The translations under genes were made by a program, and so were the position numbers. The notes under the pieces are model-generated. The model worked only from the letters and a program-made list of their open reading frames with translations, searched no databases and was not told where the DNA came from. This document shows positions 27,250 to 35,905 of a stretch of 64,000 bases of DNA, piece after piece (the first letter of the stretch is position 1; every line of letters begins with the position of its first letter). The DNA is from Citricoccus sp. K5 (GTDB lineage: Bacteria; Actinomycetota; Actinomycetes; Actinomycetales; Micrococcaceae), in contig NZ_LR732817.1 of NCBI RefSeq assembly GCF_902506195.1, positions 1,378,909 to 1,442,908 of the forward strand. Reading direction: 5' to 3'.

Positions 27250-28709
27250 GTGCGCGGATCGTCGTGGTGGGGGATGTGTTGCTGGACCGTGACATCACGG
27301 GCAGCTCCGAGCGACTGAGCCCGGACGCCCCGGTCCCCGTGGTGGACGTCCAGCACATCCACGCCAGTCCGGGCGGTGCGGGCCTGGCCGCGCTGTTGTG
27401 CGCCGGTCGGGCCGGCGGCCTGCCCGGCGAGCCGCCCACCGTGGTCCTGGTCGCCCCACTGGCCGAGGACGACGCCGCGGCCGAATTGCGCGCGGAACTG
27501 GCCGGTATCGACATCCACGCGCTGGGTCATGACGGCGCCACCCGAACCAAGACCCGGGTCCGTAGCGCGGGACAGACCCTCGTGCGCATCGACGACGGCG
27601 GGCCGGGGACACCGCTGGACGTCGACCCCGGCGGGCTCTCCGCCGTGCTGGGCGACGCCGACGTCATCCTCGTCTCCGACTACGGCGGTGGTATCACCCG
27701 GGACGAGTCCGTACGGGAAGTCCTCACCGAGACGGCGACTCGCGTGCCGATGGTCTGGGACCCGCATCCGCGCGGGGGAGAGCCGGTGCCCGGTTGCACC
27801 GTGGTCACCCCCAACCTGGCGGAGGCCCGCGCAGCGTTGGGCCGGCTGGACACGAGGCGGGCCGAACCCCCTGAGACCGCGGCCGGCGTCCCGGACGACC
27901 GGCTGGCCGAAGCGCTGCGGGTGGGATGGGACGCCCGTTCTGTCTCCGTGACCGCCGGGGGCTGCGGGGCATTCCTCGCCACCTCCGGCACCGCCGAGCT
28001 TCTGCCGACCGTTCCGGTGGACTCATCCGACCCCTGCGGTGCGGGTGACCGGTTCGCGGCCGCTGTCGCCGTCCAATTGGCTGCCGGTGGGTCGGTCCAC
28101 CGCTCGGTCGAGGCCGCGGTCGCGGCCGCCGCCCAGTGGGTGGAGGCCGGAGGCGCCGCTGCGTTCCGTGACGGACGCATCGGGCCGGATGGCCCCGCGG
28201 CTCCCCGGCGGTCCGCACCACGCGCGCTCGCGCAGGACCCGCAGGAGGCGGCCATCCACGCGGTGGCTGCCACCCGGGCTCGCGGTGGCACCGTGGTCGC
28301 CACCGGCGGGTGCTTCGATGTGCTGCACCCCGGCCACCTGGAGACGCTGCGCCGGGCCCGTGACCTGGGTGACGTGCTGGTGGTCCTGCTCAACTCCGAC
28401 GACTCGGTCAGCCGTCTCAAGGGGCCGAGCCGGCCGGTGGTGGTCCAACAGGACCGGGCGGCCCTGCTCATGGGGCTCCGAGATGTCGACGGCGTCCTGG
28501 TCTTCGACGAGGACGATCCGTGTGCCGCCCTGGACCGGCTGCGCCCGGACATCTGGGTCAAGGGCGGGGACTACACCGCGGACCTACTCCCCGAGACGCC
28601 ACTGGTCCGCAGCTGGGGCGGACGCGTGGAGGTGCTGTCCTACCTGCCCGGCCACTCCACCACCGGCATTGTGGAACGCATCACCGCCGGGAACGTGGAT
28701 GTCCGCTGA
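27246..28709 (+). CDS. hldE: Bifunctional heptose-7-phosphate kinase / heptose-1-phosphate nucleotidylyltransferase HldE
   Basis: The 487-residue protein has the HldE layout. Residues ~1-310 are a PfkB/ribokinase-type kinase: VVVGDVLLDRDITGSSERLS, SDYGGG and CGAGDRFAAAVA with the catalytic Asp268 in the GAGD motif. Residues ~345-487 are the cytidylyltransferase-like domain: VATGGCFDVLHPGHLETLRR with HPGH at 361-364 and the VKGGDYT loop. It would phosphorylate D-glycero-manno-heptose-7-phosphate at C1 and then add AMP to give ADP-heptose. GmhA and GmhB activities are supplied by the two fusion proteins of the same operon. No HldD epimerase gene is seen here. The next gene starts 11 bases before the stop. 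Confidence 0.93.
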   Translation: MSARIVVVGDVLLDRDITGSSERLSPDAPVPVVDVQHIHASPGGAGLAALLCAGRAGGLPGEPPTVVLVAPLAEDDAAAELRAELAGIDIHALGHDGATRTKTRVRSAGQTLVRIDDGGPGTPLDVDPGGLSAVLGDADVILVSDYGGGITRDESVREVLTETATRVPMVWDPHPRGGEPVPGCTVVTPNLAEARAALGRLDTRRAEPPETAAGVPDDRLAEALRVGWDARSVSVTAGGCGAFLATSGTAELLPTVPVDSSDPCGAGDRFAAAVAVQLAAGGSVHRSVEAAVAAAAQWVEAGGAAAFRDGRIGPDGPAAPRRSAPRALAQDPQEAAIHAVAATRARGGTVVATGGCFDVLHPGHLETLRRARDLGDVLVVLLNSDDSVSRLKGPSRPVVVQQDRAALLMGLRDVDGVLVFDEDDPCAALDRLRPDIWVKGGDYTADLLPETPLVRSWGGRVEVLSYLPGHSTTGIVERITAGNVDVR

Positions 28710-29829
28710 GGCCCCCGAGCCCTATACGGCCGCCTGGCTAGCTGCCGGGCGCGGCGAGGCGCCGGGCCATAGGCCAGGTGGCGCGATGGGCGCAGCACAG
28801 GCCGGTCCGGACGGGGCCACTCCCGTGGCACTGCGCCCGGATGACGTCCTCGTGCTCCGCGCCCTCGGTCTGGGCGACGCCCTGACCGGCGTCGCCGCCC
28901 TCCGCGGGGTGCGGCGGCGGTACCCGGACCGCCGCCTCGTGCTGGCAGGCCCCGCCGCGACCGGCCGCTTGCTCCGGGACCTGGGCATCGTGGACGAGGT
29001 GCTTCCGCTCCCCGGACTGGTTCCGCTGCCGGAGTGCAGGCCCGGATCGGTGGCGGTGAACCTGCACGGCCGGGGTCCCGCCAGCCACCGACTGCTGCAG
29101 CGGGCACGACCCGCGCGGCTGATCGCCTACGGCGCCCCGGAGGCCGGGCACGCCGGGCCGGGCTGGCGGACGGACGAACACGAGGTGGACCGTTGGTGCC
29201 GCCTGGTGCGTGAGGCCGGGGGCGAATGCTCCCGCGCCGACCTGCGGCTGAGGTCCCGGGACACTGCCGCGGATGAGCGCCGGGCCAGTGCCGCGCCCGG
29301 GCCGGTTCTGGTGCACCCGGGGGCGGCCTCGGCCTCTCGGCATTGGCCGGTGGAGCGTTGGCGCCAGGTGACCGCCGCACTGGCAGCGGACGGTCACCGG
29401 GTTCTGATCACCGGATCGGCGACCGAGTCCGGTCTGGGACACGCCGTGGCCAGTGGACTGGCCGGCGTCGAGGACCACACGGGTGGCCAGGGGCTGAGTG
29501 GCCTCTCCACAATGGTGCGTGAAGCCGCACTCGTCCTGAGCGCGGACACCGGAGTCGCCCACCTGGCCACGGGTTGGTGCGTTCCCTCCGTGGTGCTGTT
29601 CGGCCCGGTGCCCCCGGCACGGTGGGGGCCGGCAATCGACCCGGACCTCCACACCGTCCTCTGGCACGGCGACCCCGACGCCGGCTCATGGGGCGACCCG
29701 CACGGCGACACCCTGGACCCCCTGCTGGAGAAGGTGTCCGTCGACGAGGTTTTGGACGCCGCCCGCGTCCTCCTCCGCCCGTACCCGTCTCTGTCCCCGT
29801 CCCTCGAAAGGATCCATCGTGAACCCTGA
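28699..29829 (+). CDS. Glycosyltransferase family 9 (second heptosyltransferase-like protein)
   Basis: The 376-residue protein is a second GT9. After a ~45-residue Ala/Gly-rich extension comes [21 protein letters not shown], the standard GT9 start with its conserved Gly-Asp. Donor-lobe signs are [36 protein letters not shown] and [24 protein letters not shown]. The ATG at 28699 overlaps hldE by 11 bases; an internal ATG at 28786 is possible and would remove part of the extension. Its stop overlaps the next start by 11 bases. With the GT9 at 23283 it points to at least two heptose transfers, or transfer to different acceptors. Confidence 0.87.
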   Translation: MSAEAPEPYTAAWLAAGRGEAPGHRPGGAMGAAQAGPDGATPVALRPDDVLVLRALGLGDALTGVAALRGVRRRYPDRRLVLAGPAATGRLLRDLGIVDEVLPLPGLVPLPECRPGSVAVNLHGRGPASHRLLQRARPARLIAYGAPEAGHAGPGWRTDEHEVDRWCRLVREAGGECSRADLRLRSRDTAADERRASAAPGPVLVHPGAASASRHWPVERWRQVTAALAADGHRVLITGSATESGLGHAVASGLAGVEDHTGGQGLSGLSTMVREAALVLSADTGVAHLATGWCVPSVVLFGPVPPARWGPAIDPDLHTVLWHGDPDAGSWGDPHGDTLDPLLEKVSVDEVLDAARVLLRPYPSLSPSLERIHREP

Positions 29830-30838
29830 GAACCGCCAGAGCGATACCGGAGCCGGACCGCGGCGCCCGATCCGCCGCGCCGTCGTCACCGGAGGCGCGG
29901 GCTTCCTCGGCAGTCACCTGTGCACCGAGCTGCGGCGGCGCGAGGTCGAGGTGGTCTGCCTGGACAACTTCCTCACCGGCAATGCCGTCAACATCGAGCA
30001 CCTGATCGGCGATCCCGGCTTCCGGCTGGTCCAGTGCGACGTCACGGACTACATCCATGTCCCCGGCGAGGTGGACCTCGTGCTGCACTTCGCCTCACCG
30101 GCCTCCCCGATCGACTACCTGAAGCTGCCCATCCACACCCTCAAGGTGGGCTCGATCGGCACCCTGCACGCTCTGGGTCTGGCCAAGGACAAGGGGGCCC
30201 GCTTCATCCTCGCCTCCACCTCGGAGGTCTACGGGGATCCGCAGGTGCATCCCCAGTCCGAGGACTACTGGGGACACGTCAACCCGGTGGGGCCCCGCGG
30301 GGTGTATGACGAGGCCAAGCGCTTCGCCGAGGCCATGACGGTGGCCTATCAGGGGCAGCACGCGGTGGACACGGGCATCGTCCGGATCTTCAACACCTTC
30401 GGCCCGCGGATGCGCCCCTTCGACGGCCGGGCGATCCCCACCTTCATCCGGCAGGCGCTGGCCGGCGAGCCGTTGACCGTCACGGGTGACGGCGCGCAGA
30501 CGCGCTCGGTCTGTTACGTCTCCGATCTGGTGCGCGGGATCCTGGCCCTGGCATGGAGCAGCCATTCCGGGCCGATGAACATCGGCAACCCCCACGAGCT
30601 CTCCGTGCTGCAGATCGCCCGGGACGTCGTGGCCGCCACCGGATCCGACTCGGCGATCGAGTTCATCGACCGCCCGGTGGACGATCCCATGGTCCGCCGC
30701 CCGGACACGACCCTGGCCTCCCACGAGCTGGACTGGACCCCGGAGGTGCCCTGGACAGAGGGCCTCGCGCGCACCGTGGAATGGTTCCGCACGGCCGTGG
30801 ACGAGGACAGCCTTGAGGCGGCCACCCGCCAGGACTGA
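29819..30838 (+). CDS. NAD-dependent SDR of the UDP-glucuronate decarboxylase (UXS) type
   Basis: The 339-residue extended SDR has the Rossmann motif [14 protein letters not shown] near residue 22, then the acidic strand end [11 protein letters not shown], the [16 protein letters not shown] segment typical of UDP-glucuronate decarboxylase, and the catalytic STSEVYGDP and [10 protein letters not shown] (Tyr-x3-Lys). [19 protein letters not shown] and YVSDLVRGI also match. It should turn UDP-glucuronate into UDP-xylose, or act on a related NDP-sugar. It is not an HldD heptose epimerase by these motifs. The GTG start at 29819 overlaps the upstream gene by 11 bases. It closes the operon; a hairpin follows. 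Confidence 0.85.
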   Translation: MNPENRQSDTGAGPRRPIRRAVVTGGAGFLGSHLCTELRRREVEVVCLDNFLTGNAVNIEHLIGDPGFRLVQCDVTDYIHVPGEVDLVLHFASPASPIDYLKLPIHTLKVGSIGTLHALGLAKDKGARFILASTSEVYGDPQVHPQSEDYWGHVNPVGPRGVYDEAKRFAEAMTVAYQGQHAVDTGIVRIFNTFGPRMRPFDGRAIPTFIRQALAGEPLTVTGDGAQTRSVCYVSDLVRGILALAWSSHSGPMNIGNPHELSVLQIARDVVAATGSDSAIEFIDRPVDDPMVRRPDTTLASHELDWTPEVPWTEGLARTVEWFRTAVDEDSLEAATRQD

Positions 30839-30855
30839 CTGTGGGCTGACAACCT

Positions 30856-30881
30856 CCGTCGTCCCACAGCCGGGACGACGG
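30856..30881. terminator. Hairpin between convergent SDR and GT2-GT2 genes
   Basis: A perfect 10-base stem, CCGTCGTCCC at 30856-30865 against GGGACGACGG at 30872-30881, with a 6-base loop. There is no T tract. Its place between two convergent genes suggests a shared terminator. Confidence 0.6.
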
Positions 30882-30889
30882 CGGCCGGC

Positions 30890-32704
30890 TCAGCTGACGT
30901 ACTGACGCGCCTTGCTGCGGCGCTGGGAGTCCTCCAGCGCGAGGAAGCGCTCCTCGACGCGCGGGGGCAGCACCCGGCGTTCGCGCAGCACCCAGCCGGC
31001 GCCGGCCAGGGCGTCGGTGATGCCGGCGGCGGTGGTGCGGTCCCGCGGCGCCGTGCTGAGCACGTCGCGCGTGCGGCGCACCGCGGCTCCCACCGGGCGG
31101 CGCAGCCAGATGAACCAGAGGGTGTTGCGCAGGCCGTGACGCCGGCGCAGGTGCGGATCACGGACCGTCGACGCCTGGTGGTGCACCAGCATGTCCGGCA
31201 GGTGGCACAGTTCCCAGCCCGCCGTGGCGAGGTCCGCCGCCATCAACTCCTCCTCGCCGCCGAGCCAGAGCCGCGGACTGAAACCGCCGACGTCGCGGAA
31301 GGCCGCCGTGCGCATCACCGAGGCCCCGGCCAGGAAGCTGCCGAGCGCCGGGCCCGGGAGCCACTCCGGGCCGGACACGGGGGAATGCAACAACTCGGCG
31401 TTGATGGGATCCTCCCGGCCGCCGGGCTCCACGAGGATCCGGCCGGTGACCACGCCCAGCAGGGGATGGGCGGACAGCGCCGCCACGGCCAGGTCCAGGG
31501 CGCCCGGCTCCCACCACGTGTCGTCGTCGCAGAACGCCACGAACTCGGTGGTCACCTGCTCCATGGCCAGGTTGCGTCCCACGGCACCCAGGTTGTCGGG
31601 GCTGGCGACCAGCACGACCTGAGGGTCTCCCGAGTACCGCTCCTGGATGGCTGGCGCCGTCCCGTCAGAGGACCCGTTGTCCACGACGACCACGCGGGGC
31701 CGCTCCGGCAGGGATGTCAGGCGTTCCAGCGACTGCAACGCTTCCGCCCGGCGGTTGTAGGTGATCATCACCACGGACAACCGAGCGTGAAGGGCCCCGG
31801 GTCCGCCGGGCGGCGGCGCCGGCGTGGCGGACACCATCACCTGGGGGCGCAACCGCGCGAGGTCGGCCTCGACGGAGGCGGGGACCGGTTGGCGGCGGCG
31901 CACCGCCGCCGGGATCCTCGGGAGGGCGGAGGCCAGCGCTCGTCGCCCCCTGGACCCGGCTGTCGCCGCCGTGCGGGCCTCGTGCCCCACGGACGCCCAG
32001 GGCCGACGCATCACCGTGGTCAGCAGCCGGCTCCGGAGCAGTTCCCGCTGGCGGGTCTCGTTCGGCTCCCTCAGACTCGAGGGATGGTGGTGGACCCACA
32101 GCTCCGGGGCATGGGCGAGCTCCCAGCCGGCGGCCGCCAGGTCCAGCGCCACCCGCTCCTCCTCGCCGGGGAATCGGACCACGGGGTCGAACCCACCCAC
32201 CTGAAGGAATGCCGATCGGCGCACCATGGCGGCACAGGCTACGAAGCCCAGGAGCCGAGGTCCCGATCCGGTCGAGGCCGGCCCCAAGGGGGAGTCGGCC
32301 AGCACCGCATTGATGGGGTCCGGCACCTCGTCCGGCCCCACCGCGATGGAAGCAGCCAGCAGCCCCAGGCGCGGATGGTCCGCGAAGTGCTCCTCGCCGC
32401 GCCGCAGGGCGCCGGGCGACCACCAGGAGTCGTCATCGGCGAAGGCGACGAATTCCGTCTCCGCCAGCCGGGCACCCACGGATCGGGCCTCCGCGCCGTG
32501 GTTCCGCGAGAGCCGTACCACCCGCACACTCGGGAAGGCGGCCTCGATGGCCTCGGGCGACCCGTCCGTGGAGGCGTTGTCCACCACGATCACAGGCGCC
32601 TCGTGGTGTCCGAGGTAGGCCAGGAGCTCTTCACGGCGGTTGCGGGTGGCCACCACCACAGTGGTGCGTTCAGGTTTCCGGGATGCGGCCCCTGGTCCCG
32701 TCAC
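30890..32704 (-). CDS. Tandem double family 2 glycosyltransferase
   Basis: The 604-residue protein contains two complete GT2 domains. The first spans ~residues 13-260 (VVVATRNRREELLAYLG, VIVVDNASTDGS, FADDDSWWSPGAL). The second spans ~310-560 (LSVVMITYNRRAEALQSLE, VVVVDNGSSDGTAP, FCDDDTWWEPGALDLAV). Both keep the Asp-x-Asp type metal site and a WELxH block with following HHxxS (VHHHPSS and VHHQASTVRD), so both look active. The two copies are clearly related to each other, which indicates internal duplication. It would extend a glycan with two sugars or in two steps. It is convergent to the heptose operon and probably acts on the same glycan, with its own promoter. Confidence 0.88.
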   Translation of the reverse strand: MTGPGAASRKPERTTVVVATRNRREELLAYLGHHEAPVIVVDNASTDGSPEAIEAAFPSVRVVRLSRNHGAEARSVGARLAETEFVAFADDDSWWSPGALRRGEEHFADHPRLGLLAASIAVGPDEVPDPINAVLADSPLGPASTGSGPRLLGFVACAAMVRRSAFLQVGGFDPVVRFPGEEERVALDLAAAGWELAHAPELWVHHHPSSLREPNETRQRELLRSRLLTTVMRRPWASVGHEARTAATAGSRGRRALASALPRIPAAVRRRQPVPASVEADLARLRPQVMVSATPAPPPGGPGALHARLSVVMITYNRRAEALQSLERLTSLPERPRVVVVDNGSSDGTAPAIQERYSGDPQVVLVASPDNLGAVGRNLAMEQVTTEFVAFCDDDTWWEPGALDLAVAALSAHPLLGVVTGRILVEPGGREDPINAELLHSPVSGPEWLPGPALGSFLAGASVMRTAAFRDVGGFSPRLWLGGEEELMAADLATAGWELCHLPDMLVHHQASTVRDPHLRRRHGLRNTLWFIWLRRPVGAAVRRTRDVLSTAPRDRTTAAGITDALAGAGWVLRERRVLPPRVEERFLALEDSQRRSKARQYVS

Positions 32705-32794
32705 GGCTGTCTCCCTTGGCTTGCTTGGCTTGCCCTGCAGATGCCTCCGAGCCTAGGGGGTACTCCGTGTACCGGGCCACAGAGGGGCCACCGA

Positions 32795-32827
32795 TAGGCC
32801 AGCCGGACGACCTTCCGCTCTGGCCTA
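32795..32827. other. Weak inverted repeat in the gap between acyl-CoA oxidase and GT2-GT2 genes
   Basis: TAGGCCAG at 32795-32802 pairs with CTGGCCTA at 32820-32827 around 17 bases. It lies just after the stop of the acyl-CoA oxidase-like gene and could be its terminator. The rest of the 137-base gap shows nothing recognisable. Confidence 0.3.
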
Positions 32828-32841
32828 CCTGCTGCTCCGGC

Positions 32842-35013
32842 CTATTTCCTGTCCTGGTTTCTGCCGTTTCTGCGCTTGGCCGCGTTCTTCTCCCGCTGGT
32901 GCAGGACCTTCTCGTGGATGGGGGCATCCGCCGAGGCACGCAGCTTGCGGTAGTACTCAGCGGCCTCGTCCTGACGCCGCGCCTCGTCCCCGGTGGTGAT
33001 GTCCATCCGCAGATGCTCCTGCTCGTAGCCGAAGGCATCGACCAGGGTCTGCGCGTGCGGACGCAGGCGGGCCGCCAGACGGTTGATGTAGGTTCGCAGG
33101 GTGCGTGCACGTTGCGGGGAGATCCGGCCGGTCTCCAAGAACCAGCCCAGGTCGTCCTCGATCACCCGCAAGGCGAAGAGGTTGCGCATCCAGGTCATGA
33201 CCTGGCGGGTGTGATCGTCCTCGATCTGCTCGATCGCCCGCGTGAACGCCTCCCATTCGAGCAATTCGCCGTGATTGCGGGCGGCATCGATCAGGTCCGC
33301 CTGGTGCAGGTTGAAGGTGGCGGCCTGTTCGGCCTGGGACTTCCGAGCCACCGGCATCAGGGCCTGGGCGACGGCCCCGGTCTTGGTCCGCACCCGATCC
33401 TCGAGCAGAGCCCTCTGGACCTCGGCATCCTTGAACCAACTGGCGCTCTTGCGCTCCGAGCCCGCATCCTGCACTGACTGCACCACGCGGCGCAGGCCGG
33501 ACCGGTACACGACGGCCTCGGTGGCCTGGCCCCGGACGTAGCGGGACAGGGCTCCGATGGAGAGGTTGGTCAGGTCCTTGGAGTAGTCAGAGAGCAGTCG
33601 TTTGCCGACCAGCTGGAGCAAGACGTTGTTGTCTCCCTCGAAGGTCACGAAGATGTCCAGGTCGTGGCGCAGCGAGGCGAAGCGGTTCTTCGCCATGTAT
33701 CCCGCACCACCACAGGCCTCACGGGATTCCTGCAGCGTGTCCAGTGCGTTCCAGGTCGCCAGTGGCTTGATGGCCGCGGCCAGTGTCTCGAGTTCCTGCC
33801 GGTCCTCGTCGGTGTCTGACTCCCCGGAGAACACGGCGTCGAACTTCTCCAGCAACTCGTTGGCGGCGAAGGTGTCGGCATAGGTCCGGGCGAGGCGATC
33901 GATCAGGCGGCGCTGGTGGAGCTGGTAGTCCATCAGCACCTCCTCGTGCGTGTCCGAGGTCGCGTTGAACTGCCGGCGCTGATTGCCGTAGGTGATGGCA
34001 CCGGTCAGGGCCAGGGCGGAGGCGGAGGCACCGGACAGAGCGAGGGAGACCCTGCCCTGGACCAGGGTGCCGATCATAGTGAAGAACCGGCGGCCGGGGG
34101 AGGCGATGTCCGAGGAATAGCCGCCCTTCTCGTCCACGGAGCCGTAGCGGTTCAGCAGGTTGGTACGGGGGATGCGCACGTGGTCGAAGTGCAGCCGGCC
34201 GTTGTCGATGCCGTTGAGCCCGCCCTTGTATCCATCGTCCTCGCCACCGATGCCCGGCAGGAAGCCGCCGGTCTCATCACGGAGCGGGACGTAGAAGGCG
34301 TGCACCCCGTGGTTGACCCCGCTGGTGATCAGCTGGGCGAAGACCACCGCGGCCTTGCCGTGGAGTGCGGCGTTGCCCAGGAACTCCTTCCAGGCCGCCT
34401 TGAAGGGCGTGTGGATCTCGAACTCATCGGTCTCCGGGACGTACGTCGCCGTGGTCGCCAGCGAGGAGACGTCCGAACCGTGGCCGATCTCCGTCATGGC
34501 GAAGGCACCCGGCACCTCCAGGCTCATGACGGCGGGCAGGAGGCGCTCGTGGTGCTCCTCCGTGCCCAGGTGCAGGATGGCGGAGCCGAACAGGCCCCAC
34601 TGCACCCCGGCCTTGATCTGGAGCGACGGGTCGGCACTCACCAGTTCCGCGAACGTGGCGATGTTCCCGCCGTGGTTGTCACTGCCACCGAGATGCCGCG
34701 GGAACGCCTTGTTGACCTGACCGCGGTCCACGAGGATGCGCAGCTGACCCAGCACCCGCTCACGGTGGTCCTCCATGGTGAGGTTCTCGATCTTGTGCAG
34801 CTCCGGGTCCTTGACGTTCTCCCGTCCCTCCAGCCGGTCCGCGGCCCACCGACCGAGCAGCAGCTGCTGGACGGAGTCCAGGTCCAGTCCGCCGGGCTCT
34901 GCCGCGGAGATGGCGCTGAAGGCGCCCTGCGGTTCGGTGTCCGGATTCGCCTGGGTGGGCGGCACCGCGCCGGCCGGTACCGCGGTGGTGCTGGAATCAG
35001 AGGTGGTGGTCAT
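32842..35013 (-). CDS. Acyl-CoA oxidase/dehydrogenase-like flavoprotein
   Basis: The 723-residue protein is larger than a normal acyl-CoA dehydrogenase (~390 or ~600 residues) and matches the acyl-CoA oxidase type. Seen are PGAFAMTEIGHGSDVSSLAT (FAD/substrate loop), the conserved EACGGAGYMAKNR segment with the glutamate region, and RHDLDIFVTFEGDNNVLLQLVGKRLL, the ACOX C-terminal signature. It would introduce the 2,3-double bond in acyl-CoA in fatty acid breakdown. It starts 4 bases inside the TetR stop (ATGA) and so forms an operon with that regulator. The thiolase, reductase and hydratase of the same pathway are divergent next to it. Confidence 0.88.
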   Translation of the reverse strand: MTTTSDSSTTAVPAGAVPPTQANPDTEPQGAFSAISAAEPGGLDLDSVQQLLLGRWAADRLEGRENVKDPELHKIENLTMEDHRERVLGQLRILVDRGQVNKAFPRHLGGSDNHGGNIATFAELVSADPSLQIKAGVQWGLFGSAILHLGTEEHHERLLPAVMSLEVPGAFAMTEIGHGSDVSSLATTATYVPETDEFEIHTPFKAAWKEFLGNAALHGKAAVVFAQLITSGVNHGVHAFYVPLRDETGGFLPGIGGEDDGYKGGLNGIDNGRLHFDHVRIPRTNLLNRYGSVDEKGGYSSDIASPGRRFFTMIGTLVQGRVSLALSGASASALALTGAITYGNQRRQFNATSDTHEEVLMDYQLHQRRLIDRLARTYADTFAANELLEKFDAVFSGESDTDEDRQELETLAAAIKPLATWNALDTLQESREACGGAGYMAKNRFASLRHDLDIFVTFEGDNNVLLQLVGKRLLSDYSKDLTNLSIGALSRYVRGQATEAVVYRSGLRRVVQSVQDAGSERKSASWFKDAEVQRALLEDRVRTKTGAVAQALMPVARKSQAEQAATFNLHQADLIDAARNHGELLEWEAFTRAIEQIEDDHTRQVMTWMRNLFALRVIEDDLGWFLETGRISPQRARTLRTYINRLAARLRPHAQTLVDAFGYEQEHLRMDITTGDEARRQDEAAEYYRKLRASADAPIHEKVLHQREKNAAKRRNGRNQDRK

Positions 35014-35819
35014 GACTGCTCCTGTTCGGGAGTGGGCGGTTCGGTGGACGTGGCTCGTACGGGTTGTACACGGTGATCAGGCGGATCAGGCAGATCGACA
35101 GCGGCATAGGTGCCGGACAGGCCCACTGTGAGCCACGCGGTGATCTTGCGGGCCAGCCGACCCGCATCCGGCCGGTCGGCGCCGGATGGGGTGGACAACC
35201 AGGATTCTCCGGCCGAGCGGACCATGCCGATGGCGGCCCGCGGCCAGTACCAGGTGGCGGAGGCCGCGGAGGGACGACGGCCCTGCTGGCGCAGGTAGTC
35301 GCGGAAGTGGACATCCATGACGGCGGCGATCCGCTCGAAGAAGTCGGCCATCGCGGCCGGCTGCCCACCAGTGGCGCTGGGGCCGCCGGGCCCGCCGGAC
35401 GGGCCGGACGGGCCGGACCCCTCGGTGGCCTCGGAGGTCTCCGGCGGCAGTCGCGTCGAGAAGGCATAGACATGGGGCGAGGACTCGGCCAGCCTGAGGT
35501 ACACGGAGACCATCGCGTACAGACCCTCCAGGGCGTTGTCCGAGGTCTCCGCGGCGGCCAGCAGCTCACGTTCCATGAAGTCGATGGCGCGTTCGCCCAC
35601 GGCGGCCTGCAAACCGTTCTTGTCCCCGAAGTACCGGTAGAAGACGCTCTTGGAGGTTCCGGCATGCGTGGCGATGTCGCCCATGGACGCCTGGGGTCCG
35701 AGATCGTGGACGGCGTGGCGGGCGGCCCGGATCAGTTCTGCGCGCCGCTGCAGGCGGTGCTCGTCCCAACGGGTGGCGCGGCCATCCGGCGTATCGGCGT
35801 CCTTGACTGCGGTATTCAC
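35010..35819 (-). CDS. TetR family transcriptional regulator
   Basis: The 269-residue regulator has a TetR helix-turn-helix near residues 28-75 (LIRAARHAVHDLGPQASMGD, IATHAGTSKSVFYRYFGDKN) and a ligand-binding C-terminal region with a Gly/Pro-rich insertion around residues 135-160 (GPSGPSGGPGGPS). The GTG at 35819 directly abuts a candidate operator, so its mRNA is probably leaderless. Its operon includes the acyl-CoA oxidase-like gene. Fatty acid-sensing TetR regulators (FadR/KstR-like) control such loci, so an acyl-CoA ligand is the most plausible effector. Confidence 0.9.
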   Translation of the reverse strand: MNTAVKDADTPDGRATRWDEHRLQRRAELIRAARHAVHDLGPQASMGDIATHAGTSKSVFYRYFGDKNGLQAAVGERAIDFMERELLAAAETSDNALEGLYAMVSVYLRLAESSPHVYAFSTRLPPETSEATEGSGPSGPSGGPGGPSATGGQPAAMADFFERIAAVMDVHFRDYLRQQGRRPSAASATWYWPRAAIGMVRSAGESWLSTPSGADRPDAGRLARKITAWLTVGLSGTYAAVDLPDPPDHRVQPVRATSTEPPTPEQEQS

Positions 35820-35852
35820 GATACCGAGCGTATCAGGTACTCTGGGTATCAG
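35820..35852. promoter_or_regulatory. Candidate TetR operator between the regulator and the thiolase gene
   Basis: GATAC at 35820-35824 and GTATC at 35830-35834 form a dyad with a 5-base spacer. A further GTATCAG at 35846-35852 repeats the GTATCAG at 35830-35836. The array sits at the TetR start codon and 54 bases before the divergent thiolase ATG. Binding is inferred from position and symmetry. Confidence 0.5.
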
Positions 35853-35905
35853 TAAGCCCCGTCACGTTGCATCCACGGCCCGCCGTGAAACCCGAAGGGA
35901 TCACC

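Noticed and set aside
31136-32797. Long plus-strand reading frame of about 550 codons opposite the GT2-GT2 gene
   Set aside because: It is antisense to a clear double glycosyltransferase, has low-complexity Gly/Arg/His-rich composition and shows no domain. Long antisense frames are common in high-GC DNA.
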